Shown: in pieces, positions 21,338-33,441 of the stretch
Layout of the letters: the number at the start of each line of letters is the position of its first letter
Numbering within the stretch: position 1 is the stretch's first letter
Assembly (NCBI GenBank): GCA_947561395.2
Contig: OX387183.1
Location: forward strand, 34,832,853 to 34,896,852
Length of the DNA stretch: 64,000 nt
Direction: 5' to 3'
From: Buxus sempervirens
Taxonomy: Eukaryota > Streptophyta > Magnoliopsida > Buxales > Buxaceae
Made by a program: the position numbers and the translations under genes
The notes under the pieces: model-generated
The model's database searches: none
The model's input: the letters and a program-made list of their open reading frames with translations, nothing else
What the model was told of the DNA's origin: nothing

Positions 21338-22990
21338 ATGGCCTCTGATTCAGCTTCTGCACCTTCTTCATCCTCTGTACCTGAAATATCAACCTCCAGA
21401 CCAAACATTAGATCCAAACCTCCCAATTTGACAAGGTATGCCATTGTAGATGCCTGCTATGAGAAATGGGTTGACTCAATGACCCATCAAGATAAAATAG
21501 GTTGGGACCTTACCAATCTAGGCCATATCCTCTCACTCCCAAAGGTTCCCCTAAAATGGGAAATCGTAGAGGCATTGATTGGGCATTGGGAACCCCAATT
21601 AAACCTTTTCAGGTTTGGGGAGAGGGAGATGACCCCTACGGTCGAGGAGGTTGAAACCATCCTCAATATTAGGTTCTCCCAGAAGGTATTCAACCCACCT
21701 CTCCAACCAAGCTTTAAAAAAGAAGCTTCTAATTTTTTAGGAATTGGCAAGAAAGAGTTAGGGGAAGCTGACGCCTTATTGACCCTATCAAAGTCATTCT
21801 TGACTGAGAAGCTATTGAATAGCTCGAACCAGTTGGCCCGGTTCAATGCTTTGACCTTGGAAGTGGTCAATCAACTTTTATTCCCCCAAGATGATAGCGA
21901 GGTTGATTTATCCCTCATTTCAGTCATCTGCCAAGTTAGGGAGCGCGAAAGGCTTGCCTCTATGATCCTGGCTGAAATATATCAGGCCTCGACTGGCTGC
22001 TATCATCGGAAGAAGAAAAGTTTCCTCGCCTGTGCCCCTATCCTTCAGGTAAAATCTGAACCTCTTTCTTCAATTACGGTTTCTATTGAATAATTGAAAT
22101 TTTCTAACTTGAAAATGCTTCCCCTTTTCTTTGCAGCTCTGGCTTTTGGATCATCTGTCCCAGGTGGAGGAGATAGACAGGCACTTTGCCCAGAACATGG
22201 ATGTTCTCACTTTGATGAACAACCGGGGGTGTCCTTCTATCCCAGGAGGCAAGAGGGGGTGGTTTGTCTTCTTGGGGACGCTCCAGGATGACCAGGTGAG
22301 ATGGCCTGGTACTTATCAACCTTCTGCAGAGACGGTGATCAGCTTCTCCGACCGGAATTTTGCCGTGCTTATGGGCTTGAGGTCTGCCCTGCTCTATTTG
22401 CCTTTGAGAGTCATCCGGCAGTTCAGAGAGGAGGCTCAGGGGATTCTGGTACCTTAGGGCTACGAGGAGTTCATTGGTCCTCTCACACCGGCCACCAGGG
22501 GCTATGCTATCGCCTAGTGAAGGAATGGTCTCATGCCTGCTTCTTGAGTGGTCCTGTCTTCTCCAAATTGCATGAGAAGGACTACCTCTTTTGGATTAGG
22601 GAGCAGACGCAGAGTTGCGCTTCTATACCAGTGGATCCTCCTGCTGTCCCATGTCCTACCTACAAGGATCTCCTGGAGACTGAGAGGGCTTCTCATAGGC
22701 GGCTCCAGCACATATGGATAGAGGAAGCCCGAGCTATGAGACTGAAGAACGAAGACTTGGAGAGACGGGTCGCAGAGTAGATACGAGCCCGTCGCTTCGA
22801 GGTTAGAGCCGCATGGCGTAGGCATGACGAGACCATGGCCAGGCTCAGAGATATGAGGACCAGACAGACCCTCTCAGATGATGTCATTTCTTTCCTCAGT
22901 AACCCGGATGCAGAGAGGTCTAAGAGGCTAGTCACGGTTCAGGCGGCTCGGATCAGAAAGCTTGAGGAGAGGCTAGGGGATAGAGATTAG
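21338..22990 (+). pseudogene. Captured DUF7745-like (PMD-related) gene inside E2, antisense to pol
   Basis: Exon 1 (21338-22048) starts with a Ser-rich leader and has WDLTNLGHILSLPKVPLKW, then a typical FRFGEREMTPTVEEVETILN block. These are the hallmarks of the plant DUF7745/PMD-like family (family name from memory). A GT-AG intron (about 22049-22136) separates it from exon 2, which carries RGCPSIPGGKRGWFVFL, RWPGTYQPSAETVISF and GLRSALLYLPLRVIRQF, then a charged coiled-coil-like end. It lies antisense between pol and the other captured gene. Tat-lineage elements are known to carry extra ORFs downstream of pol, some antisense. Fossil; function unknown. Confidence 0.75.
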
Positions 22991-24028
22991 CCCCTTTACT
23001 GTATTTTTTTTCTTTTTTTTACACTTTTGTACAAAGAGAAACTCCATTAGTGGAAAGATAAAGAATACAAAATAGATTTTTATATTATTGGCCTCAGAAC
23101 TCTCATATGCTCATAAAAACTGACAGTTTAATGAAAAGTCATTGATTTCTCATCATCGGCCAAAATATAATTTTTCTTTTTTGTGTGTTTTGTTGTAAAT
23201 TGGTCCATGATGCTTTAATCCCATATAATTTGATGAATTAAAGTAAGTTGGGCAAAAAGGGTATTTTAAATAATAAGGAAGAAGCCATTCCGTCAACCTT
23301 TGAACCTTTAGACTCATCCCCAAATTTCATTCCCATCTCCGGGGATCATACCAATGCTTACTAGTTCAGTCCTGTGCAGAAAATCTGCTCAACTCAAATC
23401 TTCTGTTCAAAACCGTGCATTTAGACCAATTTGGCGAAAACCGCCTTTGATATGCGGTTGCCTGACCATTCTGCCGAAACCGTATGAACAGTGCGGTTTG
23501 GACCAATCTGTACCCAAAGTGCGGTTTTTGATCCCCTTCTTTCTGTTTCTTTTTTTCTTTTGTTCTCTTTTTTTTCTTTTGCCTTTTTCTGGCCAATATT
23601 GCCCCTAGTGCCTGTTACGGTTTTCACTAGGGCTGGCTCATTTGTTCCGTCATTGCCAATCTAACACCGAGATCACCGAGGGCTTGATCAATAGGACAAA
23701 ATGAAGGTTAGGTTAAGTTTATGAAAGAAAGTATAGGCTCAAAAGTTTGATATTTTGAAACAGGACAACTGAGCTTACAGTTATGATGGATATGACCCCA
23801 ATTCCCAAAATTTGCCCTCTTTCTCTTTTTTTGTATTTGGCTTTCATTTGCCACCTTATTTTTCTTCTTTATTTTTTTTGCCCCTATTGGCCATGCCCCA
23901 GTTGCAACTGTAAGCCCTAGTTTGGGTTCTAAAAAAAACGAACAGGCTTAACTTGGTTAGGCTAGGGATTTAAAAATTTTGGAGGGATAAAGAAAAATGG
24001 CCTCGGATCATTTCCTAGTGATATTCTT
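22991..24028. other. E2 spacer between antisense gene and pol, with palindromes
   Basis: Noncoding. It contains two 21-bp palindromes of the E2 LTR type at 23439-23459 and 23478-23498 (39 bp apart) and a half-site ending at 23527. The GCCCCTAGTG...TTTTCACTAGGGC block near 23603-23634 is shared with E1 and E3. The two convergent transcription units (pol on minus, DUF7745-like on plus) would both end in this region. Confidence 0.7.
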
Positions 24029-27000
24029 TTAAGGGAAATATTGCTTGACCATGTCAGAGTTGATTGGCTCAGGAAAGTCTTTCCCATCCATTTCTGATAA
24101 GATGAGAGGGCCTCCTGATAGGACCTTCTTCACCATATAAGGTCCTTCCCAATTTGGCTTAAACTTTCCACGAGGGTCCTCCAGAAATGGTAATATTTTC
24201 TTTAAAACCAAATTACCCACTTGGAAATCTCTGGGCTTCACCTTCTTATTATAGGCTCTGGCCATTCTCTTTTGGTACAATTGGCCATGACAAAGCGCAT
24301 TCAAACGCTTTTCCTCTATTAAGTTGAGTTGCTCATATCTAGACTGAACCCATTCAGCTTCTTCAAGTTTTGTTTCCATAACCACTCTCAGTGATAGGAT
24401 TTCCACTTCAACAGGTAAGACTGCCTCCGTTCCATAAACCAAGGAATACGGCGTTGCCCCAGTAGAAGTTCGGATTGAGGTTTTGTAAGCATGGAGAGCA
24501 AATGGTAGCATTTCGTGCCAATCACTATAACTCACCACCATTTTCTGAATTATTTTCTTTATGTTCTTATTTGCTGCCTCTACTGCCCCATTAATATTTG
24601 GCCTGTACGGGGCTGACTTATGATGAGTTATCTGAAACTGCTCACACATCTTCTTCATATCCTTGTTCTTAATATTTGAAGCATTGTCTGAAACTATGGC
24701 ATTTGGCAATCCATAGCGACAAATTATGTTGTGCTTCAGAAACTTAAGAACATGGTTTCCTGTGATATTTGCATATGAGGCAGCTTCAACCCACTTTGTG
24801 AAATAATCGATTGCCACGAGGATGAACTGGTGTCCATTTGACGCTTTTGGAGAAATCATCCCAATGACATCAATACCCCACATAGAGAAAGGCCATGGCG
24901 AGGTCATGCTGTGTAGCTCACTTGGTGGTGCATGCTTATTATCAGCATATATTTGGCACAAATGGCACCTCTTAATATGTACGCAACAATCGTGCTCCAT
25001 TGTGGACCAATAATATCCCAATCGCAGTATTTTCCTTGCAAGCATGTGTCCATTCATATGCGGCCCACAAACTCCTCCATGCACTGTTTCTATCAATCTT
25101 TCTGCTTCAACCTTGGTGACGCATCTGAGTAGGACATTATTGTAAGATCTTTTGCACAACTGCCCCCCCACTTAGGAGGAATTACCCTGCTAACCTCTGT
25201 ATCGTTCTCTTTTCAGTAGAATTAGCACCTTCTGGAAAACCCTGATTATTCAAGAAATTCTTGATATCTTGAAACCATGGTATTTCTGTTTGTTGCGCTC
25301 CTTCTAGAACAAGACAGTAAGCTGGCTCGTCTCTGACTTCAATTTCGAGTGGTTGGATGTCTATCCCTTCTGGAATGCTAACCATCGAAGCCAATGTTGC
25401 CAAGGCATCTGCAAATTGATTCTTAGACCTTGGCATATAGCTAAAAGAAATTCGAGTAAATTTGGTACTTATTTCTTCCAAATACTGGTGATATGGGATC
25501 AACTTGTGATCTTTGGTTTTCCATTCACCAGTTGTTTGGAAGATGATAAGACTCAAATCCCCATATACGTCAAGTTTTTGAACATCATGATCTAGAGCGG
25601 CTTGTAATCCAATTATACACGCTTCATACTCTGCGATGTTGTTCATGCACTGAAACCTAAACTTCACTGCGATTGGGATATGCGAACCATCCAGCTTCAC
25701 TAGTACTGCGCTGATTCCATTTCCATTCATATTTGCAGCCCCATCGAAGAACATCTGCTAGGAGTCTTCATTTTCCTCTTCTTCAGCAAATAAGATAGCC
25801 TCGTCAGGGAAATTTGTCTTAAGAGGCTGATAATCTGGTAACGGATGCTCAGCTAGATGATCAGCGATTGCCTGACCTTTGATTGCTTTCTGAGTGACGT
25901 AGGTTAAGTCAAATTCTGAAAGCAAAAGCTGTCATTTTTCCGTTCTACCAGTTAAAGCCGGCTTTTCAAACAAATACTTTAAAGGATCCATCCTTGAAAT
26001 CAGCAAAGTTGAATAACTTAAGAAATAGTGCCTAAGCCTCTGAGTTGCCCAGACCAAAGCACAGCAAGTCTTTTCCAAAGGCGAATATCTCGTCTCATAA
26101 TCTGTGAACTTCTTGCTCAAATAGTAGATAGCATCTTCTTTTCTGCCTGTTTCATCATGCTACCCCAATACACATCCCATTGATGTTTCTAAAACCGATA
26201 GATACAGAATCAATGGTTTTCCTGGAGTTGGTGGTACTAGAACAGGGGGATTTAACAGATAATCCTTTATTTTATCGAATGCTTGGTGGCAATCCTCATT
26301 CCATATAGTTGGGTTGTTCTTCCTTAGAAGCTTAAAGATCGGTTTGCAAATAGCAGTGAGTTGTACTATGAACCAGCTAATGTACTGAATTCTTCCCAGA
26401 AAACCCCTAACTTATTTTTCTGTTTTAGGAGATGGCATCTCGAAGATTGCCTTTGCTTTAGATGGGTCTATCTCAATCCCTCTTCTGCTTACAATGAATC
26501 CCAATAATTTACCTGACGTGGCTCCAAAAACACACTTTGCTGGATTAAGCCTTAAACTGTATTTCCTTAAACGGTCAAATACCCTCTTTAGGTTAATCAA
26601 GTGGTCATCTTCTTCACAAGACTTGGCGATTATGCCATCTACATAGACCTCCATCTCTTTGTGGAACATGTCAAGAAAAAGGGCCGTCATGGCTCGCTGA
26701 TACGTTGCCCTGGCATTCTTCAGTCCAAAGGGCATGACTGTGTAGTTGAAAGTTCCCCAAGGCGTGATAAAAGCAGTTTTCTCTTGATCTTCCTTTGCCA
26801 TCTTGATTTGGTTATATCTGGAAAAGCCATCCATAAATGAGAACAAGCTGTGCACTGCCGTGTTATCAACCAAGATGTTGATGTGTGGCAAGGGAAAATC
26901 GTTCCAAGTCTTTGTAATCTAAACACATCCTGACTTTTCCATCCTTTTTTGGAACCGGGACTATATTAGCTAACCAATCATGGTATGTGGAAACCGCCAA

Positions 27001-27433
27001 AAATCTGGCTTGAAACTGCTTCACCACTTCATCCTTGACTTTTAAAGTCCACTCAGGCTTCAACCTTCTCAATTTCTGCTTAATAGGCTTTACTCCTGGC
27101 AGGATTGGCAGCTTGTGTACAACCATGTTTGTATCCAACCCTGGCATATCCCGATAAGACCATGCGAACACGTCCTTGTAATTGGCCAAGAATTGGGACA
27201 TTTCCTTCTGCTGCATATCAGACAAGCATGCACCAATCTTTACAATTTTTGGGTCCTCTTTGGTTCCCAGGTTTATGGAAATGGTTTCTTCAATATTAGG
27301 TTGAATACCATTTTTGTGACGTTCCAATTGATATGATATTTCTCTTGGAAGGTTATCTTCTTCACCCTCGGTCTCCTCTTCGACCCCCATTAGGTCGAAG
27401 TCGAGCTCGAGGTCGAAGTCGTATTCAACTTGC
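24029..27433 (-). pseudogene. E2 pol: RT, RNase H, second (archaeal-type) RNase H, integrase (fossil)
   Basis: On the minus strand, reverse transcriptase motifs come first: KLPILPGVKPIKQKLRRLKP, LANIVPVPKKDGKVRMCLDY and FMDGFSRYNQIKMA, then a canonical RNase H region. A second RNase H follows (FFDGAANMNGNGISAVL, NNIAEYEACIIGLQAAL), the extra domain that marks the Tat lineage. Integrase follows with the zinc-binding segment (HMLARKILRLGYYWS, CCVHIKRCHLCQIYADNKH), the DDE core (MWGIDVIGMIS, VAIDYFTKWVEAASY, GLPNAIVSDNASN) and a C-terminal GPYMVKKV. The 5' edge is cut by the solo LTR 27434-29240. The coding region is broken at several points. Confidence 0.92.
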
Positions 27434-29240
27434 TGTGAGACATGGGAAAAAATCAATTTCCAATGACTTCCTCAATCATCACACGGGATTAAATTAAACA
27501 AAGAGTCGCCACCATTCAATTTTGGTGTGAATGGACACCAAAATATTAAATAAGCACAAAAGGCAATTTTAGGGTAAAAATAACCCTCTAAAAAAAACAA
27601 CCAGAGATGGGTAAGGGGATTAGGTTATGAACAGGGGAAGGTGTTAGGCACCCCTATTCATCCACACAAGGTGGTTCCCAGGTATTGTTCATGTTAAAAA
27701 TAAAAGAAAAAGCTTGCTATAAAAATCATGAAAAATCATAAAAAAAAAGACAAAATTGTATGGTTTTTTCATACGAATAGTCTGATTGATCCAGAACTCT
27801 CAAATATGATCATACCATTCCTAGGGTTTCATGATCAAAACAAAATTAAGATAAAATCAAATAAAATCAATTTAAAGTGAAAAATCCAAAAATCTGGCTT
27901 CAAGTCAAATTCTAGAAATCTAGAAAAATATGATTTTTATAAAATATTTCAAAATTAAATTTGAATAGTCCAGGATATAGGTATAGCCCAAATTTCACAT
28001 TAAATCAAGAAATAAAAACCAAAAATACCCACGTTGATGAAGAATATCAAAAGGGGAGAATTTAAACCGTAGGGTCTTCTCTCAATAATAAAAACGATTT
28101 AAAAACGACATCATGAAACCCTAGAATTTACTTTCAGGCTTTTGGATTCAAATCTACCATATTGATCATGATAAATCCAAGATCCTAGCCTAAAATCACA
28201 AAAATCACGAAAACAGTGCTATAGGTGCAAAAGTGGTGAAAATCCAAGTTTTAGAAAAAGGTGAGGATCTCATGCTATAAACATCATGGATTCATGTATT
28301 CATTCAGATTCATCATAAAAAGCATTAAAACATGATCAGGATATTCAAAGCAGCCACATCTCACAGATTAGAGCACATGGAGGTCTACCCTACGGATCCA
28401 CCTGTTCTCTTTTCTCCTTGCTCTCTCTTCACGTTTTACGGCTAGAGAGGATTCTTGAGGTACTTGGAGATAAGTTTGGTTACACCAAACACAATCAAAG
28501 GCCTTATTCTATAAAAAAGAAGAAAAACAGATATGGGGTTCTATTCTAGGGATCCACATGTTCTCTTTTCCCCTAGCTCTCTCTTCACGTTTTACGGCTA
28601 GAGAGACTCTTGAGGTATTTAGAGACAAGTTTAGGAATACTAGATACAAAAGATGGCCTTATTCTACAGCAATAGAGATGATCCTATTACTTCAGGAATT
28701 GAAGACAGAAAATAAAAGGGAAAAGGGACTTACTTGGATTGAGCAAGCAAGGTAGCAGGGGTTCCTCTCTTCTCTTGGAGCTTCTTAGACTTCAAATTTT
28801 CATGGCCTTTTGCTTGAGGAAAGGCCCTCTATTTATAGGCAAACCCAGGGGCAAGGCTGGTTTAGAAGGATATATCCTGATCCTCAGGATAGAGTGAAAA
28901 ACAGAGATAATGCCCATCCATAGCCAACCAAGGTGGCTTCAGCGAATAAAAGACATAATTCGCTCGTAAAAAGGGATATTGGACTAAAGATAAAGCTCGG
29001 AAATCGAGAGAAGAATAAAACTCGCATGAGTCTTTAGTGACCGTAAATGCATTACGGTCCACTGGTGCCCGTATTACCAATACGGGCACGCCTGACCGTA
29101 GAAAGATTTTGGGCGCGACCGGCCCGTGAATAAAATACAGGCAAACTTTGTCAGTTTTTATGCATTTTTTACCTGTTTTAAGCTTTAATTACATGTTTTT
29201 ATTACTTTCTCATTTTGTAATGCAATTTGGGGTGTCTACA
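27434..29240 (-). mobile_element. Nested solo LTR in E2 (Tat-type)
   Basis: 1807 bp, TGTAGACACC to CATGTCTCACA on minus, flanked by the target duplication CTTGC (27429-27433 and 29241-29245). TATA box at 28830-28837 (minus). It carries the leader motif CTAGCCGTAAAACGTGAAG twice (near 28430 and 28585), one copy of the 170-bp unit seen in the E1 LTR, and its own palindromes at 29039-29089 (arms GACCGTAA / TTACGGTC and GTGCCCGTA / TACGGGCAC). It interrupts the E2 coding region. Confidence 0.92.
29039..29142. repeat. Palindromes in the solo LTR 27434-29240
   Basis: Two clear inverted repeats are centred at 29049 and 29077 (28 bp apart). A weaker one, with arms GCCCGT / ACAGGC, is at about 29122-29142. 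The second is a 25-bp near-perfect palindrome. Arm sequences are specific to this LTR. Confidence 0.78.
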
Positions 29241-30038
29241 CTTGCTCTAATTCGGTCTGAAGATATGGTTCATAAGTAGTTTGGACCATTTTGAAAGCCT
29301 TAGATTTTCTAAAAAAAGTTGAAAAATCTTTTTGGGTTTTTTGAGAACCTTCTAAAGAGGCTTTTCCTGAAGATGAAGGTTCATTAAGACCTTCAGGAAA
29401 AGGGCAATCCTATAATGGAGTTTTTTTTTGAGGCCGCAGCTGATTGCCAACCATATGCGGCCTCAAATGTCAAAGGGATTTCCTCCCAATTTTTTAAAAC
29501 AAAGCCTTCTGGAGCAGGTTGTATAGTGCAAACCCGCTCCTCCTCAAGCTCTTGATCTGATACCATCATTACCGGATTTGAAAAACTGCCATTTTCTGCT
29601 TCGGGGCTGAGTTCAGATGTGACTCCATCTGGGATCTTGATCGAGGTCCAGTCAATAAAAGGAACCTAATTTTCTGCTTTCTCTTTTCCTTCATCCTCTG
29701 CCATTGCGAAGAATGCCCCATCCTCTTCTGTGAAGTCCTGTTGCTCTCGTGGCAGTGGCTCAGGCTCACCCATGGCTTTAGGTGCAGAAGTGGGTGAAAG
29801 TGGGATGAAAGGTTGAAGGGTTGAGGTAAAAGGTTTTTTGAAAGGATTATCATTGATGTATGGAGGTTTGGAGGAATTCACTGGAGGAGCTGATTGAATG
29901 GTATGAGAAGGCTTCGGAAAAGTTTCCCTTAAATGAGGGAATTTTTCTTGATTCTTTTCCTTTTCATTGCCATTCTCTTTCTGTTGTCCCCTTTTCCATC
30001 TCCTTATCTTCATTCCTAGTCCTGCTCGTGGGACCAGC
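29241..30038 (-). pseudogene. E2 linker region between protease and RT (fossil)
   Basis: On the minus strand this matches 62430-63200 of E3, a Pro-rich and acidic linker (for example NPFKKPFTSTLQPF and EEDGAFFAMAEDEG, with E3 counterparts NPFQKPSVPTLQPY and SEDIGAFFAMIEGE). It lies between two nested solo LTRs. No enzyme motif. Confidence 0.75.
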
Positions 30039-33000
30039 TGTAAGCACCTCATTTTTGCACCTCCCAAAATGCAGAAAATGAAATTTTAATTGAAAAAGTC
30101 AAACTTGAGAAAGTCAAACTTGAGAAAGTCAAAAAGTTGACTTTTTTATCTAGTGCAAATCAGTCACCATGCTTCCCACCATTGGAAAGAGGATTCCGAT
30201 ACGGTTCTAATGGAACAGAGTTTGTTCAAATCGGAGTCCAAATGAAGAAGTTATGGACTGGTCAAATCTGAGAAAAGCAGAAATTGACTTTCTGCTAAAC
30301 CCCAGATTAGCTACCCCATTTGATACCAGCAGAAAGAGCATCTCGACACGATTCCAGCGCAACTGAGTTTTCTGGAATTGGAGTCCCGGATGAGGAAATA
30401 TGAGCAAAATTGGCTCCGGGACGCGGCCCGGCACTTTTGCTAAAAAAACTCGAATTTGCTGCTAAACTGAAGTTCAGTGGATAGGGAATCTCGCACTGAT
30501 TCCAACGCCACTAAGTTTGCTAAAATCGGATATCAGATGAGCGAGTTGTGGGCGGTTAAAGTTTCTGAAAATCTGCACACGTGGAAAATAGTGAAGAAAA
30601 AGCAGCAAAGTAAAAGGTTTTGAATTAAAAAAATAATATTTTTGCTAAAAATCTAATTAAAGTATTTAAAATAAAAGAAAAAGAAAAGAAAATTAAAAGA
30701 TGCATGTGCATCCAAAACCTAAAACAAAAATCTTAATAAAATAATAATAAAAGTACAATATGAATTAAATAAAGAAAAAGGAAAATGAAAAAATATGATT
30801 GGACGAATTCTCCCATGTGGAGAATTCGTTCAAGCAAGCTTGGCCTCTAAGTTTACTTGGAGGCTAAGTCTTGAAGCAATCATGGCTTTTGTTTAAAAAA
30901 GGGGCATGAATTGAAAAGATTAAGGCTTTGGTGATAGAGTGCAAAAGTAATTGATTTTTAGTCAAGGCATATAAAAGGCAACCCTAGCACCCTTTCTCAT
31001 GGACGGCTCATTCTTGTTGAGGGCTCTGACCTTTCTTCTCCCCTCTCCTTCCTTCTCCCCTCTCCTCTAAGCCCTTGCTTGCTTGCCCATAACCCCAAGA
31101 ACACCCCACATTGAGCTTCTTTTTCTCTCATCACTTCTTCCTCTCCACTCTCACTCAAGCAAAGGGGGAAGGCTTGCTGTTGGTGGTGCCAAGAGAGGCT
31201 CCAGCCTTGTTCCTAGCTCCAAGGAGGCTCCACACAGCTTCAACCTAGGTTTCAAGCCCAAGGTGAGCTCCCTTAGGTCATTTTCCTTGATCACATATGT
31301 AAATATTGATCCATTTGAAGCAATAGGATTTTAATCATGTGATATGATTTTTGTTATGGGTGGTATTTGTATCCGAATCCAAGATGTGTGCATGATTTCG
31401 AGTGTTTTAAAATCGTTGTTTGTTTGATTTTAATATTGTTGTTATTTATTTACAAGGGAGCATGTTTCCCCTCGTTCTAATCCAATGTATCCCTCTATGT
31501 AATCCCTCTTCTTTATCCTTTCTTTAGACATTTTTTTCTAGGCTAAATGAATATGTTACATGGATGTGATCATGTTATGGATTGTGTATGATGCATGTTG
31601 AGTTCTCTTTTCTTTTCTTATTTGTACAGGGTTTCATCATTATTTTTGGTGTGCATGAGATCATCCATCATTTAGAACATGTATGTCATCATTTTGGGAT
31701 TATGAGAATAGTTTTTTTTTACCGTTTTTCTTATGTTTCATCACTTTTTTTGTAAGTCCAAGCTGCTGTTTTCGACCATAAGAAATCAGTCTCTTTCGGC
31801 TTTGGACATATCACACAAGTATGTTTATACTTTCACACATTAGAAGCATATCTAGGTGCTTTATATATGTTACTGTTTTGTGTAGTTTGCATGCATATAA
31901 AACCTGTTTTTCAGCTCTTAATGGTGTGTCTTGTTATCAAGTTTGGTTTTGACTTAAAGCATGCTTATTGAAGCCCTATGTTGCTTGATTTTCTTCTATG
32001 TATGTTAATGATTGGTTTGCAATAAAAAGGAACCAAAATAGTGATGTTTGAATCCCTGTTTATTCATTGAATTGGCCAAGGAAAGGGAGAAGGTAATCCC
32101 TAACCTTTTCCCTTCTTGTTGATTTTCAAAACCTCAAAGAAGAAGCAAGGTGGCTCTTCTCCGAACCACTGTGGGCTCACACAGGAGCCCACACAATCCC
32201 TGGAACACCCCAAAGAGCCTAAAAACCCAACCCCAATGCAAAAATCCGAGAAAAAGGCTTCTGTGGGTTGATCCGGCAACTCAAGCCGGATCAACTGAAA
32301 CCCCTGTGTAGCCAGCTAAAGGTGCCGGATACACTGAGCCTTGTGTGTAACCGGCATCTTAGGCTGGCTACACTGCCAGACTGCATTTTTGCCATTTTCT
32401 GATCTTGTGCTGTTTTTTGGTTTGTTTGATCAAATCCGGGTGAACCAGTAGGGTTTTCGGGTCACCCGGAAACCCAAGGTGGGCCTTGGACCGACCCAGT
32501 CCAAATTGATTTCCGGTGGGCCTTCCAACGGGGCCCACCAAGCCCAACAAACCCATTTTTTTGCTAAATAAAGACAATCAAATTAATTGAGTAGGCCGAA
32601 CCCATGGAGGCCCACCAAAGCCCATTTTTGAAGCATGTTGATCATATTTATGCATGGTTTGGCCGAGGCAAAGGGCAAGGCCTATCGGGCCCACCAAGCC
32701 CATTAACTAACTAAGGTTAGGGTTTCTAAACCCCAACTCAAGAAGCCTTGGCTTTCAAGCCCAAGCCCAGGTAAAGGGCCCCAAGCCCCATGCTTGGGCC
32801 ATTTTGGTGAAGATAAATCAAAGATAAATTAAATCATTTGGCAACCAGCTGTGTGGCCCACTCAAGGGCCCACAAACCAACCCGGCCCACCTTTGCATGA
32901 AAATCACTTTAAATTCAACTTAAACTTTAAAGTAAAATCAATCCATTTGAACCAAGCCCAAAGGGCCTCTCAGGCTAGACCGAGGCCCACCAAGAGACAC

Positions 33001-33434
33001 GTGGGCTCAACCAAGCCCACCAAGAAACCCGCGGGCCTTCCAATGGGGCCCGCCCACTCAGACTCACATCACTTTAAGCTAAGAAAGATAAAATCAAGTA
33101 AAGGGACCCACACCACTTTGGCGGTCCCGCCAAGACTTAACCAAGTAGAATGCTGGAATAGGAATCGGGTGAGTGAGAGAACAAAGAGTTGACTCAAACC
33201 AGGAAACTATGGGACCCATCATCCGACGGGGCGGATTGGGGTGTCTACGGACTTCCCCAGACCGCAACCGAGAACCTACTTAGAATCTCAAGCCGCAGAC
33301 CAAGCCTTAGTAGAAGAACTTAGGCACCCAGGTGTCTGCCTGCACCCCATCATGCAGTGGCGACTCCAAACAAATCCCGAGGCACGCATCATTTCGCGTG
33401 CGCTTCGTCGTACGACCGAAATCGGGTGCACACA
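30039..33434 (+). mobile_element. Nested solo LTR in E2, a different Tat-type family
   Basis: 3396 bp, TGTAAGCACC to GGGTGCACACA. The target duplication is CCAGC (30034-30038) and CTAGC (33435-33439), one base apart. The undisturbed site in E3 (GGGACCAGCTTCT near 63195) confirms the insertion point. TATAAAAG at 30970-30977 supports plus orientation. It is rich in GGCCCACC-type sequence (32500-33130), carries three 29-bp palindromes at 32267-32373, and has GTGGCGACTCC at 33356-33366 near its end. Frames such as 32851-33192 are not supported as genes. Confidence 0.88.
32267..32373. repeat. Three 29-bp palindromes, 39-bp step, in the LTR 30039-33434
   Basis: Inverted repeats at 32267-32295, 32306-32334 and 32345-32373, each starting exactly 39 bp after the last. 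Arms are GTTGATCCGGC / GCCGGATCAAC in the first and GTGTAGCC or GTGTAACCGGC with matching right arms in the others. Unlike the other LTRs, they lie downstream of the TATA box. Confidence 0.85.
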
Positions 33435-33441
33435 CTAGCTT

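Noticed and set aside
32851-33192. A 113-residue Pro/His/Lys-rich frame
   Set aside because: It comes from GGCCCACC-type low-complexity sequence within the solo LTR 30039-33434.
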